NCBI GenBank assembly: GCA_001184405.1
Contig: LFMX01000027.1
Span: 1 to 60,190, forward strand
Direction: 5' to 3'
DNA: 60,190 nucleotides
Source of the DNA: Candidatus Burkholderia humilis
GTDB taxonomy: Bacteria; Pseudomonadota; Gammaproteobacteria; Burkholderiales; Burkholderiaceae
Part shown: in pieces, positions 33,700 through 43,605 of the stretch
Position numbering within the stretch: the first letter of the stretch is position 1
Layout of the letters: each line of letters starts with the position of its first letter
Notes under the pieces: model-generated
Databases searched by the model: none
The model's input: only the letters and a program-made list of their open reading frames with translations
Told to the model about the DNA's origin: nothing
Program-made: the position numbers and the translations under genes

Positions 33700-34934
33700 A
33701 TGCTACGGGACAAGAAGTTCGCGATGCTTGCGCTGGCGGTGCCGTGCACCGCATGGGCGCACGGAACGATGGAGACGCCGATCAGTCGCGTCTATTCCTG
33801 CTATCAGGAAGGGCCGGAGAATCCGAAGTCGGTGGCATGCAAAGCTTGCGGTCGCGTTGTCGGGACCATCGTTTCTGTATGACTGGGCGGGCGTGAATCA
33901 GCTTCCGAATGGCGATCATAAATCGTTCGTGAAGGACGGCACGTTGTGCGCGGGCGGAAAGTCGAATTACGCAGGCCTCGATCTTCCACGTGACGATTGG
34001 CCTGCGACGACCATTTCCGCGGACCCGAGCGGCAATTACCAGTTCGTGTGGCTGGCTACTGCGCCGCACGTGACGCGCTATTTTCAGTTCTTCATGACGA
34101 AGGACGGCACGGATCTCACGCAGCCGCTGAAATGGTCCGAGCTCGACACTACGCCGTTTTGCGAAATAACCAGCGTCACACTCGATAACGGCCGCTACAA
34201 ACTCAATTGCAAATTGCCGCCGGGAAGAACGGGCCGGCGCGTAATCTACGCCATCTGGCAGCGCAACGACAGCGCCGAAGCGTTCTATTCGTGCAGCGAC
34301 GTGAATATCAACGGTGCGAAGACGAGCTGGCGCGAAGTCCGTCCGATTCCGACGACCGCCGTCGATCAGCCGGCTGGCATGAAAATCACGCTGCGCATAT
34401 TCGATGCCGATGGCCATGATCTCGAATCGCTCAGTTATACGGTGACGTCGCAGACCACATCCGCCGCAGCGTGGGTTTATGCGCTGGCGCAAAAGGTCAA
34501 CAATGAATCGCGGCGCGTGCATGTCGGCATGCTGGATGCGACGGGGAACGTCGTTGCACAAAGCTATAACTTCGCGATGGACTACACGGCGGCGACGACG
34601 CCTACGCCTGCACCGGCCCCCAACGCCCACTCCAGCATACAAGGCGAAAGAAAACGTGTCGATGAACGGCCACAACTACAGCGCGGGCTGGGAGAACACC
34701 GACAATCCATCGGCCAATTCCGGCAACGGCAAGTCATGGCAGGACCTCGGCACATGCAGCGGACAAACCGTGCTGACATGCGCTGCGCCCTGGAGCGCGC
34801 AAACGGTCTATGCCAATGCGGACACGAACGTCAGCACCAAAGGCGCGAACTATCGCAACAAGTGGTGGAGTGCGGGCGCGGATCCATCGACGAATTCAGA
34901 TGGCGCGTGGGAAAAAGTCGGCGCCTGCAAATGA
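33700..34934 (+). pseudogene. Chitin-active lytic polysaccharide monooxygenase (AA10), two frameshifts
   Basis: Begins at 33700 with an AAGGAGG site and a signal peptide ending AWA before HGTMETPISRVYSCYQEG, so the mature protein starts with the copper-binding histidine of AA10 enzymes. A frameshift near 33847 moves the homology to another frame: FLYDWAGVNQLPNGDHKSFV, then the AA10 domain with HVTRYFQFFMTKDG (second copper histidine region) and IYAIWQRNDSAEAFYSC. A second frameshift near 34625 in a Thr-Pro linker precedes a C-terminal CBM5/12-type module (WENTDNPSANSGNGKSW). These enzymes oxidatively cut crystalline chitin. With GH18 and GH19 beside it the cluster's role is clear, but this member is also broken. 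Confidence 0.9.
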
Positions 34935-34938
34935 GCGT

Positions 34939-36558
34939 TCATTTGTACCAGCGCGGCGTATACACCCAATCGCCGACGACGCGCGTCGTCGATGATCCGA
35001 CGATCACCATCGTGCGCATATCGACGAGCGCGCCGCTTAACTCGCCGAGCGTGACGATGCGCAAGCGTTCGCCCGGACGTCCGATTTCGCGTCCGAGCAC
35101 GACAGGCGTCGCCGCATCACGATGTTGCCGCGCGATATCGATGGCGCGATCGAACTGCCACGGCCGCGCCTTCGACAGCGGGTTGTAGAACGCCATCACG
35201 AGATCGGCCTTGCTTGCGTACGCGATACGCTCTTCGATCACGCGCCACGGCTTGAGGTTATCCGACAGCGACAGCACGCAAAAATCATGGCCGAGCGGTG
35301 CACCCGCGCGCGCAGCGGTGGCCAGCGATGCCGACACGCCCGGCACGATTTCGAGCTTCACCGCATACCAGTGCGCATTTTCGTCGAGCGCTTCGAGCAC
35401 GGTGGCGGCCATCGCGAACACGCCGGGATCACCCGACGATATGACGACCACGCGCCGTCCCTCGCTCGCGCGTTCGAACGCATGACGCGCGCGTTGCAAC
35501 TCTTCGCGGTTATCCGTCATATGCGTGCGCTGATCGGCACGAAACGGCCCCGCCATGCGCACATACGTCTCATAGCCGAGGATGTCCTGCGCAGCCGCGA
35601 GCGCTTGTTTTGCAGCTGGCGTCATGAGTTCCGCGTTGCCGGGCCCGAGTCCGATCACCGTCAGCGTGCCGCGTGCGCGGCCGATCGTGTTGGCATCGAT
35701 GGGACGATCGGCGATATGCAGTTCGATGCCGTGTGCCAATTCCATCGCGTCGAACGGCATGCGCTCGCAAAAGCGCAATGGCGCGTTCAATGTGCGAGCG
35801 GCATCCGCGAGTGATCGGGATGTCATCGCTTCAAAAGGCGCGACGATCGCCGCAAGCGCATGTATCGCAAGATCATGCTCGCGCAACGCAAGGCGTAGGC
35901 GTTCGCCGCAATTGTCCGTGATGTCATCGATCCACGCGACGACACAGCGCGGATGAATCAGCAAACTCGCGTCATCGTCACGCGAATGCGGCGTGATGCG
36001 CACGGCACGATGCGCATCGCTCGAACGCGGCAACGCCGCTTGATCGAGCCACGACGCGTGACCTTCGATACGCGTCGTTTCGCCCGCGAGCAGATCGGAC
36101 ACGAAGCGCTTGCCTCGTTCGATATCCGCGAGCACATAACCCTCCGGCGGCGCGAGCAGACAGGTGCCGAAGCTCAGTTCGCCGCTCGTCGTGATGGCGG
36201 GCGCGACATCGAGCGTCGCGCCGATTTCACGCGCCAGCACGTTCACGCCGCGCATGCCGCCGAGCAGCGGCACGACCGCGCTTCCGTCCTGTGCAACGGC
36301 GAGCACGGGCGGCTCCGCGCCCTTATCGGCGAGACACGATGCCAGCGCGCGAATCACGATACCCGCCGAACACAGCGCGACGATCGGCATGTTCATCGCA
36401 TATAACTGGCGCATGTGCGCGCCGAAGTCTTCGTAGACGATGTCCGCACTGACGCGGCTCGCCAGCCCATGCACGCGTGATTCCGGATAACGCGCCTGAA
36501 TGCGTCGCGCGGTTTCGAGCGCGCCGCTGCCCAGCACCACGATATTCAAGCCTGCCAT
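34939..36558 (-). CDS. cobJ: CbiG N-terminal domain fused to precorrin-3B C17-methyltransferase
   Basis: A 539-residue fusion. Residues 1-270 are CbiG-like: LPLRF-free in appearance but with [14 protein letters not shown] near 62 and [16 protein letters not shown] near 92. Residues 295-539 are the CobJ methyltransferase: [20 protein letters not shown] near 297, [26 protein letters not shown]-type loop ([19 protein letters not shown]) and [11 protein letters not shown] near 465. CobJ methylates C17 and contracts the ring using S-adenosylmethionine. CbiG belongs to the anaerobic route, yet CobG of the aerobic route is in the same operon. The missing CbiG C-terminal half is the separate cobE gene. 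It overlaps cobI by 13 bases. Intact. Confidence 0.92.
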   Translation of the reverse strand: MAGLNIVVLGSGALETARRIQARYPESRVHGLASRVSADIVYEDFGAHMRQLYAMNMPIVALCSAGIVIRALASCLADKGAEPPVLAVAQDGSAVVPLLGGMRGVNVLAREIGATLDVAPAITTSGELSFGTCLLAPPEGYVLADIERGKRFVSDLLAGETTRIEGHASWLDQAALPRSSDAHRAVRITPHSRDDDASLLIHPRCVVAWIDDITDNCGERLRLALREHDLAIHALAAIVAPFEAMTSRSLADAARTLNAPLRFCERMPFDAMELAHGIELHIADRPIDANTIGRARGTLTVIGLGPGNAELMTPAAKQALAAAQDILGYETYVRMAGPFRADQRTHMTDNREELQRARHAFERASEGRRVVVISSGDPGVFAMAATVLEALDENAHWYAVKLEIVPGVSASLATAARAGAPLGHDFCVLSLSDNLKPWRVIEERIAYASKADLVMAFYNPLSKARPWQFDRAIDIARQHRDAATPVVLGREIGRPGERLRIVTLGELSGALVDMRTMVIVGSSTTRVVGDWVYTPRWYK

Positions 36559-37274
36559 TTTTTCCCCGGCACGACGAGCAACGAGAAATAAGGCGATGCC
36601 ATCGGATCGACTTCATCGAGCGGCACGATTCGTTGATTGGCCATCGTCGCGAGCTCCACGTAATGCGCGCGTTTATCGAGCCCGAGTTCCGCGAGCACGC
36701 GCCGCACCTTTTCGAAGTTTCTGCCGAGCTTCATGATGACGGCGGCGTCGGCGTTTTCGAGTTTGAGTTTTAGTTCGGCATCCGAAAGAACGCCGGATAA
36801 CACTGACAAACTTTGATTGCGATAAACGAGCGGCAAGCCCAGCACCGCGACGCCGCCGAGCATCGAACAGACGCCGGGCACGACATGCGCATCGAAGCGC
36901 GCCGCCAGCCGGTCATGCAGATACATGTACGAGCCGTAAAAGAACGGATCGCCTTCGCAGATCACGGCGACATCGTGTCCGGCTTCGAGATGATCGGCAA
37001 TTACGATGGCAGATTCATCGTAAAAGACGCTGATGATGGTCTCGTAGCACAGCGGCGGTTCGAGCGCTTCGGTCGTCACGGGATAGACCAGCGGCAAGCG
37101 CATTTGCGTATCGTCGAGATGAGATTCGATGATGCCGAACGCATTGCCTTTCTTGCCCTTCGCGACGAAATACGCGACCACCGGCGCGGCCTTCAAAAGG
37201 CGCAGCGCCTTTACCGTGATGAGTTCCGGATCGCCCGGTCCGACGCCGAGGCCGAAGAGTCGTCCGCTTATCAT
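36546..37274 (-). CDS. cobI: Precorrin-2 C20-methyltransferase
   Basis: A 242-residue SAM-dependent tetrapyrrole methylase that makes precorrin-3A by methylating C20. The N-terminal motif [20 protein letters not shown] near 8-27, [28 protein letters not shown] near 99, and [13 protein letters not shown] near 126 are all conserved. The ATG at 37274 overlaps the cobH stop by four bases and its end overlaps the cbiG/cobJ start, consistent with coupled translation in the cobG-cobH-cobI-cobJ operon. Intact. Confidence 0.95.
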   Translation of the reverse strand: MISGRLFGLGVGPGDPELITVKALRLLKAAPVVAYFVAKGKKGNAFGIIESHLDDTQMRLPLVYPVTTEALEPPLCYETIISVFYDESAIVIADHLEAGHDVAVICEGDPFFYGSYMYLHDRLAARFDAHVVPGVCSMLGGVAVLGLPLVYRNQSLSVLSGVLSDAELKLKLENADAAVIMKLGRNFEKVRRVLAELGLDKRAHYVELATMANQRIVPLDEVDPMASPYFSLLVVPGKKWQA

Positions 37275-37903
37275 TCGGCCTCCGAAGCAAGTGCGTTGAC
37301 TGCGGCGGCGGCCATTGCGCTGCCGCCGCGCCGTCCGAGCAGCGCGACAAAGGGCACGCCGCGGCTGTCTGCGGCAAGCATCGCTTTCGATTCCGCCGCT
37401 CCGATAAAACCCACCGGAAAGCCGAGAATGAGCGCAGGTTTGGGCGCGCCGGCATCGATCATGTCGAGCAGATGGAAGAGGGCAGTGGGCGCATTGCCGA
37501 TGGAAACGATCGCGCCGTCGAGATCGTCGCGCCATAGTTCGAGTGCGGCGGTCGAGCGCGTGTTGTTCATCGCGCGGGCGAGATCGGGCACGGATACATC
37601 GCTCAAGGTGCAGATCACGCGATTGTTCGCAGGCAGCCGCGCGCGCGTGATGCCTGCGGCCACCATGCGCGCATCGCAGAGAATGGGCGCGCCGGTGGCG
37701 AGCGCCTTTCGGCCCGCATCGCCCGCGCCGGGTGAGAAGCGCAGATCGCGCGGGATGTCGGTCATGCCGCATGCATGAATCAGGCGCACGGCGAGTTTTT
37801 CGAGCTCCTGCGGAATGGCACTGAGGTCGGCTTCGGCGCGGATCGTCGCAAACGACTGACGATAAATCTCCGCGCCGTCGGGGATATAGTCAAGCATCAA
37901 CAT
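37271..37903 (-). CDS. cobH: Precorrin-8X methylmutase
   Basis: A 210-residue enzyme that moves the methyl from C11 to C12, giving hydrogenobyrinate. It starts [20 protein letters not shown]. Conserved segments are [17 protein letters not shown] near 82-98, the catalytic-histidine region preceded by [15 protein letters not shown] near 40, and [13 protein letters not shown] near 165. The ATG at 37903 overlaps the end of cobG by 14 bases. An upstream in-frame extension lies inside cobG and is rejected. Intact. Confidence 0.94.
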   Translation of the reverse strand: MLMLDYIPDGAEIYRQSFATIRAEADLSAIPQELEKLAVRLIHACGMTDIPRDLRFSPGAGDAGRKALATGAPILCDARMVAAGITRARLPANNRVICTLSDVSVPDLARAMNNTRSTAALELWRDDLDGAIVSIGNAPTALFHLLDMIDAGAPKPALILGFPVGFIGAAESKAMLAADSRGVPFVALLGRRGGSAMAAAAVNALASEAE

Positions 37904-39149
37904 GGCTCCGGGCGAGCCATGCGGCCGCCTCTTCGATGGTCTGTGCGCACGCAACGAGGCGCGCGTGGTGATAAAGGTCATAGCAGCCGGGCGCGCACGC
38001 GATAAGCGTTGCATCGATGGGATGCGCCGCCGCGCACGAACGCTCGCAGCCGCTTAAATGCGCGCTTGTTTCATGCGGCAAAAGCGGGGCTAAACGATGC
38101 ACGTCCGCTTTGGTATCGGCGTGGCTTTTGGCGCAGCCTTGCGAACCTGCGCATGCGATCAAACGCGCGAACGGCGCCTGTTTTTCAGTAGCAAGGCCGA
38201 GTGCGTTCATGCGCGCGAGCACTTCATGCGCGCGTGTTGCATCGACATCGGGAATCAGGACGCTTTGCCACGGCGTCATCACGAGGCGGCTTGGTGCGAG
38301 GTCCGCGAGCGCTTCCAGCGTGTATGCGTCGAGACGGCCCAAAGGCGGTTGGCCGCCGACATGCGTGGCATGAACGCCGAATCTGAGCGATGCATCGGCT
38401 TGCGCGCGTCGCCATTCGGAAGCTGGCGCGTGCACAGGAAGCACATCGAGAAAACGTTCGATACCGATGCGCGCCAGCAAATCACGCATACGACGTTCTT
38501 CCGGCGATGCCATCTCGACAAACGCGTGCAGTACCGTCATAACAAAGCGCTGTGCCTCTTTACACGCGATAAAGCCCAACGCGCCATGCGTGATCGCGTC
38601 CACAAAACCGAACGCAAAACGCGTACCGTCATCGGTCGATGAAAGCCACACGTCGTGCGGATGATCGAGCATCGCAAGACGTTCGCCGCCGTCGAGCTGC
38701 AACGCGAATTTGGGCGATAGCGCGTGCAGAGACGCATCGGCCTGCATCGCATGAACAATACGCGCGGCAAGCGTGCGCATGTCGTCGCTTGCGAGCGGAC
38801 TGAGCATGACATTGCGCAGATCGTCGCCGCCTGCAACCGATGGCCCGAGTCCTGCGCTGAAGGCAATATCGATCAACTCGGCATGCGCAGCGTCACGAAT
38901 GCCGCGCAATTGCAGATTCGCGCGATTCGTCACTTCGATCACGCCCGATCCGCAACGCACCGCCGCACGCGCGATGGCACGCGCGGCATCGACGGACAGC
39001 ACGCCGCCTGCAAGACGCAGACGCGCCAGTCCGCCATCGCGCGCCTGCACGATGCGCATCAGCCCCGGACAGGCGCTTCCCCGCAAAAAAGAATGATCGA
39101 TCGAACTCAAAGGCGTTGGCCTGTGGCGCTTCGCGCGCGGCTCGCACAT
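37890..39149 (-). CDS. cobG: Precorrin-3B synthase (oxygen-dependent)
   Basis: A 419-residue member of the nitrite/sulphite reductase-like family. It uses oxygen to make precorrin-3B with a ring-A lactone, the step that defines the aerobic route. An N-terminal half with RGSACPGLMRIVQARDGGLA and VIEVTNRANLQLRG is repeated in part at the C-terminal half. The iron-sulphur cysteines are in CAGSQGCAKSHADTKAD near 336 and HLSGCERSCAAAHP near 365. It is the first gene after the minus-strand cobalamin riboswitch, with a 42-base gap to its ATG. Intact. Confidence 0.94.
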   Translation of the reverse strand: MCEPRAKRHRPTPLSSIDHSFLRGSACPGLMRIVQARDGGLARLRLAGGVLSVDAARAIARAAVRCGSGVIEVTNRANLQLRGIRDAAHAELIDIAFSAGLGPSVAGGDDLRNVMLSPLASDDMRTLAARIVHAMQADASLHALSPKFALQLDGGERLAMLDHPHDVWLSSTDDGTRFAFGFVDAITHGALGFIACKEAQRFVMTVLHAFVEMASPEERRMRDLLARIGIERFLDVLPVHAPASEWRRAQADASLRFGVHATHVGGQPPLGRLDAYTLEALADLAPSRLVMTPWQSVLIPDVDATRAHEVLARMNALGLATEKQAPFARLIACAGSQGCAKSHADTKADVHRLAPLLPHETSAHLSGCERSCAAAHPIDATLIACAPGCYDLYHHARLVACAQTIEEAAAWLARSHVDA

Positions 39150-39191
39150 CGGTCATCCCGCCCTGTGTGCGTCGCGCAAAGCTAAAGTTGA

Positions 39192-39352
39192 GCCGGCAGG
39201 TCTCTTGGCTCGCAGGTCATCATCTCGCGCCGGCCTTCCCGGTAAAAACCAGTGGCAAGTGGAGCGCGGACTCGCTGCGTACAATTGCGGGAGCAGCCCA
39301 GTTCTGCTGTGTTCCCTTTTAAGCCCTTGGGTTAACCCCTCGGGCACCGACG
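39192..39352 (-). promoter_or_regulatory. Cobalamin riboswitch upstream of cobG-cobH-cobI-cobJ
   Basis: Read on the minus strand the consensus is nearly complete: CGGTGCCCGA, AAAAGGGAAC, GGGCTGCTCCCGC, GCCACTGG, CCGGGAAGG, GAGCCAAGAGACCTGCC. It is a full-length element directly before cobG. The divergent cobL operon starts on the other side and shows no riboswitch of its own. Confidence 0.95.
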
Positions 39353-39441
39353 AACCGTAGTATTATGCCCGCTTTTATAGACCCTCAGACCGCTTTGGAT
39401 GTGGATGAAGCGCGTTGCGAACCGCTGAAAGGAGGCGCTCC

Positions 39442-40653
39442 ATGTCCACATGGCTGACTGTTATCGGCATTGGCGAGGACGGCTGGCACGGCCTATCGCG
39501 CGATGCCCGCCGCGCGCTCATCGAAGCCGATGCCATCCACGGCGGCGATCGTCATCTCGCGTTGCTGCCCGTGCGTATTCGTGCGCGCCGCGAGCCGTGG
39601 CCCAAACCCTTTTCGATCGATGCCGTGCTGGCCGAACGCACACGCGGCGCGGCGCGCGTCTGCGTGCTCGCCAGCGGCGATCCGATGCACTTCGGCGTCG
39701 GCGCAACGCTCGCGCGCGAAGTCACGACAGACGAAATGCGCGTGATTCCCGCGCCGTCGTCGCTGTCGCTCACGGCGGCGCGTCTGCACTGGCCGCTCGC
39801 GGATGCCGCGTGCGTGTCGCTGGTCGGGCGGCCGGTGGCATTGCTGCTGGCGAGTCTCTTTCGCGGCGCGCGCCTCATCGTGTTGAGCGCCGATGGCGGC
39901 ACGCCCGCCGCCGTCGCCGCGCTACTCACCGCGCACGGTTTCGGCGCGAGCCGCATGACGGTGTTCGAGCATTTGGGCTGCGAGAACGAGCGGCGCATCG
40001 ACGAACGCGCGGACGATTGGCGCAACCCGGTGGTCGCCGCGCTCAATCTGATCGCGATCGAATGCCGCACGCACGCGGACCACGCCGGTCCGCCGCTCAC
40101 GCCCGGTCTTCCCGACGATGCTTACCGTCACGACAGCCAGCTCACCAAGCGCGATGTGCGCGCCGTGACGCTCGTGCATCTCGCGCCACAGCCGGGCGAA
40201 TTGCTGTGGGATGTCGGCGCGGGTTGCGGATCGATCGGCATCGAATGGATGCGGGCGCATCCTGCTTGCCGCGCGATTGCAATTGAAGCGAACGAAGGGC
40301 GGCAGCGGCTGATCGAATACAACCGCGACGCGCTCGGCGTGCCCGCGCTGCAACTCGTGCGTGGCGAAGCGCCCGGCGCGCTCGATGCGCTCGCCGCGCC
40401 GGATGCCGTGTTCATCGGCGGCGGTCTGACAGCGCCCGGTTTGCTCGATGCGTGCTGGTCGCGGTTGCGGCAGGGCGGGCGGCTCGTTGCGAACGCGGTC
40501 ACGCTGCAAAGCGAGGCGGCGCTCGTGCAATGGCGCGCGCGGCACGGCGGCGAGCTGACGCGCATCGGCATTGCGCAGGCGGAACCGCTCGGCAGTTTCG
40601 ATACCTGGCGGCAAGCGCTGCCGATCACACTGCTGCACACCAGCAAAACGTGA
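39442..40653 (+). CDS. cobL: Precorrin-6Y C5,15-methyltransferase (decarboxylating)
   Basis: A 403-residue fusion of the CbiE and CbiT activities, methylating C5 and C15 and removing a carboxyl. The CbiE-type N-terminal part starts [20 protein letters not shown] and has [17 protein letters not shown] near 72 and [14 protein letters not shown] near 101. The CbiT-type part begins after ITKRD-like [17 protein letters not shown] near 233 and has the SAM loop [16 protein letters not shown] near 255. The ATG at 39442 has a perfect AAAGGAGG. It heads the plus-strand unit cobL-cbiD-cobK-cobM and overlaps the cbiD start. Intact. Confidence 0.95.
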   Translation: MSTWLTVIGIGEDGWHGLSRDARRALIEADAIHGGDRHLALLPVRIRARREPWPKPFSIDAVLAERTRGAARVCVLASGDPMHFGVGATLAREVTTDEMRVIPAPSSLSLTAARLHWPLADAACVSLVGRPVALLLASLFRGARLIVLSADGGTPAAVAALLTAHGFGASRMTVFEHLGCENERRIDERADDWRNPVVAALNLIAIECRTHADHAGPPLTPGLPDDAYRHDSQLTKRDVRAVTLVHLAPQPGELLWDVGAGCGSIGIEWMRAHPACRAIAIEANEGRQRLIEYNRDALGVPALQLVRGEAPGALDALAAPDAVFIGGGLTAPGLLDACWSRLRQGGRLVANAVTLQSEAALVQWRARHGGELTRIGIAQAEPLGSFDTWRQALPITLLHTSKT

Positions 40654-41750
40654 TGCGCGACGAATCGCCCGAACAAAGCGCGCCGCTCCGAAGCGGCTAC
40701 ACGACGGGAAGCTGTGCGACCGCGACGAGCCTCGCCGCCGCGCGTTTGCTGCTGCTCGGCGAGGCGAGCGAGTTCGCGGAAATCGTCTTGCCGAAAGGCC
40801 AGATCGTGACGATGCCGCTCGTCTTCTGCCGCCGTATCGACATCGATTCGATGCAGGCGGAAGCGGGCGTGGTCAAAGATGCGGGCGACGATCCCGACGT
40901 CACGCACGGCGCAACGGTTTTCGCGCGCGTGCGGCTATCGCAGGAAAAAGGCGTGCGCTTTCATGCGGGCGAAGGCGTCGGCACGGTCACGCGCGTGGGC
41001 CTCGCACTCGCGATCGGCGAACCGGCGATCAATCCGGTGCCGCGCAAGGTGATGACGGAGCATCTTGTCGCGCTGGCCGCGCAGGCGAATTACGCGGGCG
41101 GCTTCGACGTGAGCATCGGCGTGGAAAACGGCCTCGCGCTCGCGCAGAAGACGATGAACCCGCGCCTTGGCATCGTCGGCGGCTTGTCGATTTTGGGGAC
41201 GACGGGCATCGTGCGGCCGTTTTCGTGTTCGGCGTATATCGCGTCGATTCATCAGGGCATCGATGTAGCGCGCGCGAACGGCGTGCGGCATATCGCGGCG
41301 TGCACCGGCAATCAGAGCGAAGACGCGATGCGCGCGCATTACGGTCTGCCGGACATCGCGCTGATCGAAATGGGCGATTTTGCGGGCGCGGTGCTCAAGC
41401 ACTTGCGGCGCGCGCCGGTCGACAAGCTGAGTTTGTGCGGCGGCTTCGGCAAGCTGTCGAAACTTGCGGCGGGACATATGGATTTGCATAGCCGGAATTC
41501 GAGCATCGATTTGACGCTGCTGGCTGCGTGGGCCGCCGATGCCGGCGCGAGCGACGCGCTGCAAATCGCGATGCGCGCCGCCAACACGAGCCAGGAAGCG
41601 CTGAAGCGGGCGCGGGCGCAAGGCATCGCGCTGGGCGATTTGGTTTGCGCGCGGGCGCGGGATGTCGCGCGCGATGTCGTGCCGCAGGGCATCGTCGTGG
41701 AGGCGTTTGCGATCGACCGGCAAGGGCAGATCATCGGGAGCGCATCGTGA
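40653..41750 (+). CDS. cbiD: Cobalt-precorrin-5B C1-methyltransferase CbiD
   Basis: A 365-residue enzyme, conserved from [19 protein letters not shown] near residues 12-30 through [31 protein letters not shown] near 173 and [19 protein letters not shown] near 262. CbiD methylates C1 in the cobalt-early (anaerobic) pathway; in the classical aerobic pathway that step is CobF, which is not seen here. Presence of CbiD with the oxygen-dependent CobG makes a mixed pathway, as reported for several beta-proteobacteria. Its ATG overlaps the cobL stop by one base, and its stop overlaps the cobK start. Intact. Confidence 0.95.
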   Translation: MRDESPEQSAPLRSGYTTGSCATATSLAAARLLLLGEASEFAEIVLPKGQIVTMPLVFCRRIDIDSMQAEAGVVKDAGDDPDVTHGATVFARVRLSQEKGVRFHAGEGVGTVTRVGLALAIGEPAINPVPRKVMTEHLVALAAQANYAGGFDVSIGVENGLALAQKTMNPRLGIVGGLSILGTTGIVRPFSCSAYIASIHQGIDVARANGVRHIAACTGNQSEDAMRAHYGLPDIALIEMGDFAGAVLKHLRRAPVDKLSLCGGFGKLSKLAAGHMDLHSRNSSIDLTLLAAWAADAGASDALQIAMRAANTSQEALKRARAQGIALGDLVCARARDVARDVVPQGIVVEAFAIDRQGQIIGSAS

Positions 41751-42475
41751 TGCGCGCGCTCTTGTTGGGCGGAACCGGCGATGCGCTCGCCATCGCGCGC
41801 GAACTCGATTCATCGCATGTGTACAGCCTCGCGGGACTCGGCCGCGTGCCTTCTGATTTGCGATGCGCGGTGCGGGTGGGTGGTTTCGGCGGCGTCGAAG
41901 GGCTGCTGCGTTATCTGGAAAACGAGCGCATCGAACTCGTGATCGACGCGACGCATCCGTACGCCGCGCAAATGAGCCGCCACGCGCGCGACGCCTGCAC
42001 GCGTGCAAACGTACCGCTGTGGGCCGTGCGGCGCGCGCCGTGGCAGCCGCAAGCGGGCAATGACTGGCGTGACGCTGCGGATTGGCGCGGTATCGTCGAA
42101 CGAATCGAGGCGTTCAGGCGTCCGTTGTGGACGCTCGGGCGCGAGCCGCTTGCGCATCTGCACGAAATTCCCGCCTCGCAATGCTGGACGATTCGCTGTC
42201 TCGACGCACACGCAGGCAACGCGCGCGCGAAGATCATCGATGCGCGCGGGCCGTTCAGCGCGGAAGGCGAGCGCGCGCTGTTCGACGCGGCGCAAATCGA
42301 TATCGTCATCAGCAAAAACAGCGGCGGCACGGCGACCGAAGCCAAACTCGCGGTGGCGCGCGAACGCGGCTTGCCGGTCGTCATGCTCACGCGCCCCGAA
42401 CTTCCGCACGCAGACCAGGAATTCGACGATGCCGCGAGCGTCGTCATCGCACTCAAAAACTCCATCGACACATGA
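41750..42475 (+). CDS. cobK: Precorrin-6A reductase
   Basis: A 241-residue NADPH-dependent reductase that saturates the C18-C19 bond of precorrin-6A. The N-terminal Rossmann motif [40 protein letters not shown] near 65-84 and ISKNSGGTATEAKLAVARER near 190-209 are family signatures. The start is taken as the ATG at 41750, overlapping the cbiD stop; a GTG one codon earlier is possible. Intact. Confidence 0.94.
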   Translation: MRALLLGGTGDALAIARELDSSHVYSLAGLGRVPSDLRCAVRVGGFGGVEGLLRYLENERIELVIDATHPYAAQMSRHARDACTRANVPLWAVRRAPWQPQAGNDWRDAADWRGIVERIEAFRRPLWTLGREPLAHLHEIPASQCWTIRCLDAHAGNARAKIIDARGPFSAEGERALFDAAQIDIVISKNSGGTATEAKLAVARERGLPVVMLTRPELPHADQEFDDAASVVIALKNSIDT

Positions 42476-43197
42476 CTGTTTATTTCATCGGCGCGGGGCC
42501 GGGCGATCCCGAACTCATCACTATCAAAGGGCAGCGGCTCGTGCGCACGTGTCCGGTGATTCTCTACGCCGGATCGCTCGTGCCTGCGCAAGTGCTGGAC
42601 GGCCATCGCGCGACGCAGGTCGTCAATACGGCCGAACTGGGTCTCGATGCCATCGTCGCGCTGTTGCAGGACGCGCACGCGAACGGTTGGGACGTCGCGC
42701 GCGTGCATTCGGGCGATCCGTCGCTGTACGGCGCGATCGGCGAGCAGATTCGACGGCTCGACGCGCTCGGCATTCCGTTCGAGATCGTGTCGGGCGTGAC
42801 GGCGACCGCCGCCTGCGCCGCAACGCTCGGCCGCGAACTGACGCTGCCCGGCATCTCGCAGACGGTGATTCTTACGCGCTACGCCGCCAAAACATCGATG
42901 CCCGAAGGCGAAGCACTCGCCGATCTGGCGCGTCATCGCGCGACGATGGCCATTCATCTCGGCGTGCGGCATATCGAGCGGATCGTCGCGGATTTGCTGC
43001 CGCATTACGGCACGGAGTGTCCGGTCGCCGTGATTTTCCGGGCGAGCTGGCCGGACGAGGAAAAGATCGCCGGCACGCTCGCGGATATCGCCGGAAAAGT
43101 GCGCGAGGCGAAGCTCGAACGCACCGCGCTGATTCTCGTCGGCCATGTCCTCGACGCCCGGCATTTCGCCGATTCGACACTCTACGCCAAAGACTGA
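42472..43197 (+). CDS. cobM: Precorrin-4 C11-methyltransferase
   Basis: A 241-residue SAM-dependent tetrapyrrole methylase acting at C11. [20 protein letters not shown] at the N-terminus, VILYAGSLVPAQVL, RVHSGDPSLYGAIGEQIRRL near 79 and TLPGISQTVILTRYAAKTSM near 121 are conserved. ATGA overlap with cobK. It is the last cobalamin gene of this block; a DUF4186 gene follows by nine bases and may be co-transcribed. Intact. Confidence 0.95.
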   Translation: MTVYFIGAGPGDPELITIKGQRLVRTCPVILYAGSLVPAQVLDGHRATQVVNTAELGLDAIVALLQDAHANGWDVARVHSGDPSLYGAIGEQIRRLDALGIPFEIVSGVTATAACAATLGRELTLPGISQTVILTRYAAKTSMPEGEALADLARHRATMAIHLGVRHIERIVADLLPHYGTECPVAVIFRASWPDEEKIAGTLADIAGKVREAKLERTALILVGHVLDARHFADSTLYAKD

Positions 43198-43206
43198 TTT
43201 CATCCG

Positions 43207-43605
43207 ATGCACAATCTCGACGCCGTTTTCGAAGCGCTTGCGAAACCCGCGTTTCGGCGGCGTTTCGTGCTGGGTGTGCGCGAAGGGCGTTATCTGCGTG
43301 AACGCGGCATGGAGACGGTGATCGCGCAGGCGCACGAACTGATCGCGAAACGCCTCGCGCCGGAACGGCCGGTCAACGACGGCAAACAGACGCCGTTTCG
43401 CGGGCATCCGGTGTTCATCGCGCAACATGCGACGGCGACGTGCTGCCGCGCGTGTCTGTCGAAGTGGCACGGCATCGCGCCGAACAAAGCGCTCGACGAT
43501 GCAGAGCGCCAGCACGTCGTCGATGCCATCGCACGGTGGCTCAACGCGCAGCCGCTGGCGGACTTATCGAAACAGGAAAACCGCCAGCGCGAGCTGCCGT
43601 TTTAA
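43207..43605 (+). CDS. DUF4186 family protein
   Basis: A 132-residue protein that fits DUF4186: [19 protein letters not shown] at 17-35, a central region with Cys and His ([20 protein letters not shown] near 70-89), then [18 protein letters not shown]. The clustered cysteines and histidines suggest metal binding. Function is unknown. It follows cobM by nine bases, so it may share the cobalamin transcript, though nothing links it to B12. Its stop overlaps the end of the convergent terC remnant by four bases. Intact. Confidence 0.88.
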   Translation: MHNLDAVFEALAKPAFRRRFVLGVREGRYLRERGMETVIAQAHELIAKRLAPERPVNDGKQTPFRGHPVFIAQHATATCCRACLSKWHGIAPNKALDDAERQHVVDAIARWLNAQPLADLSKQENRQRELPF

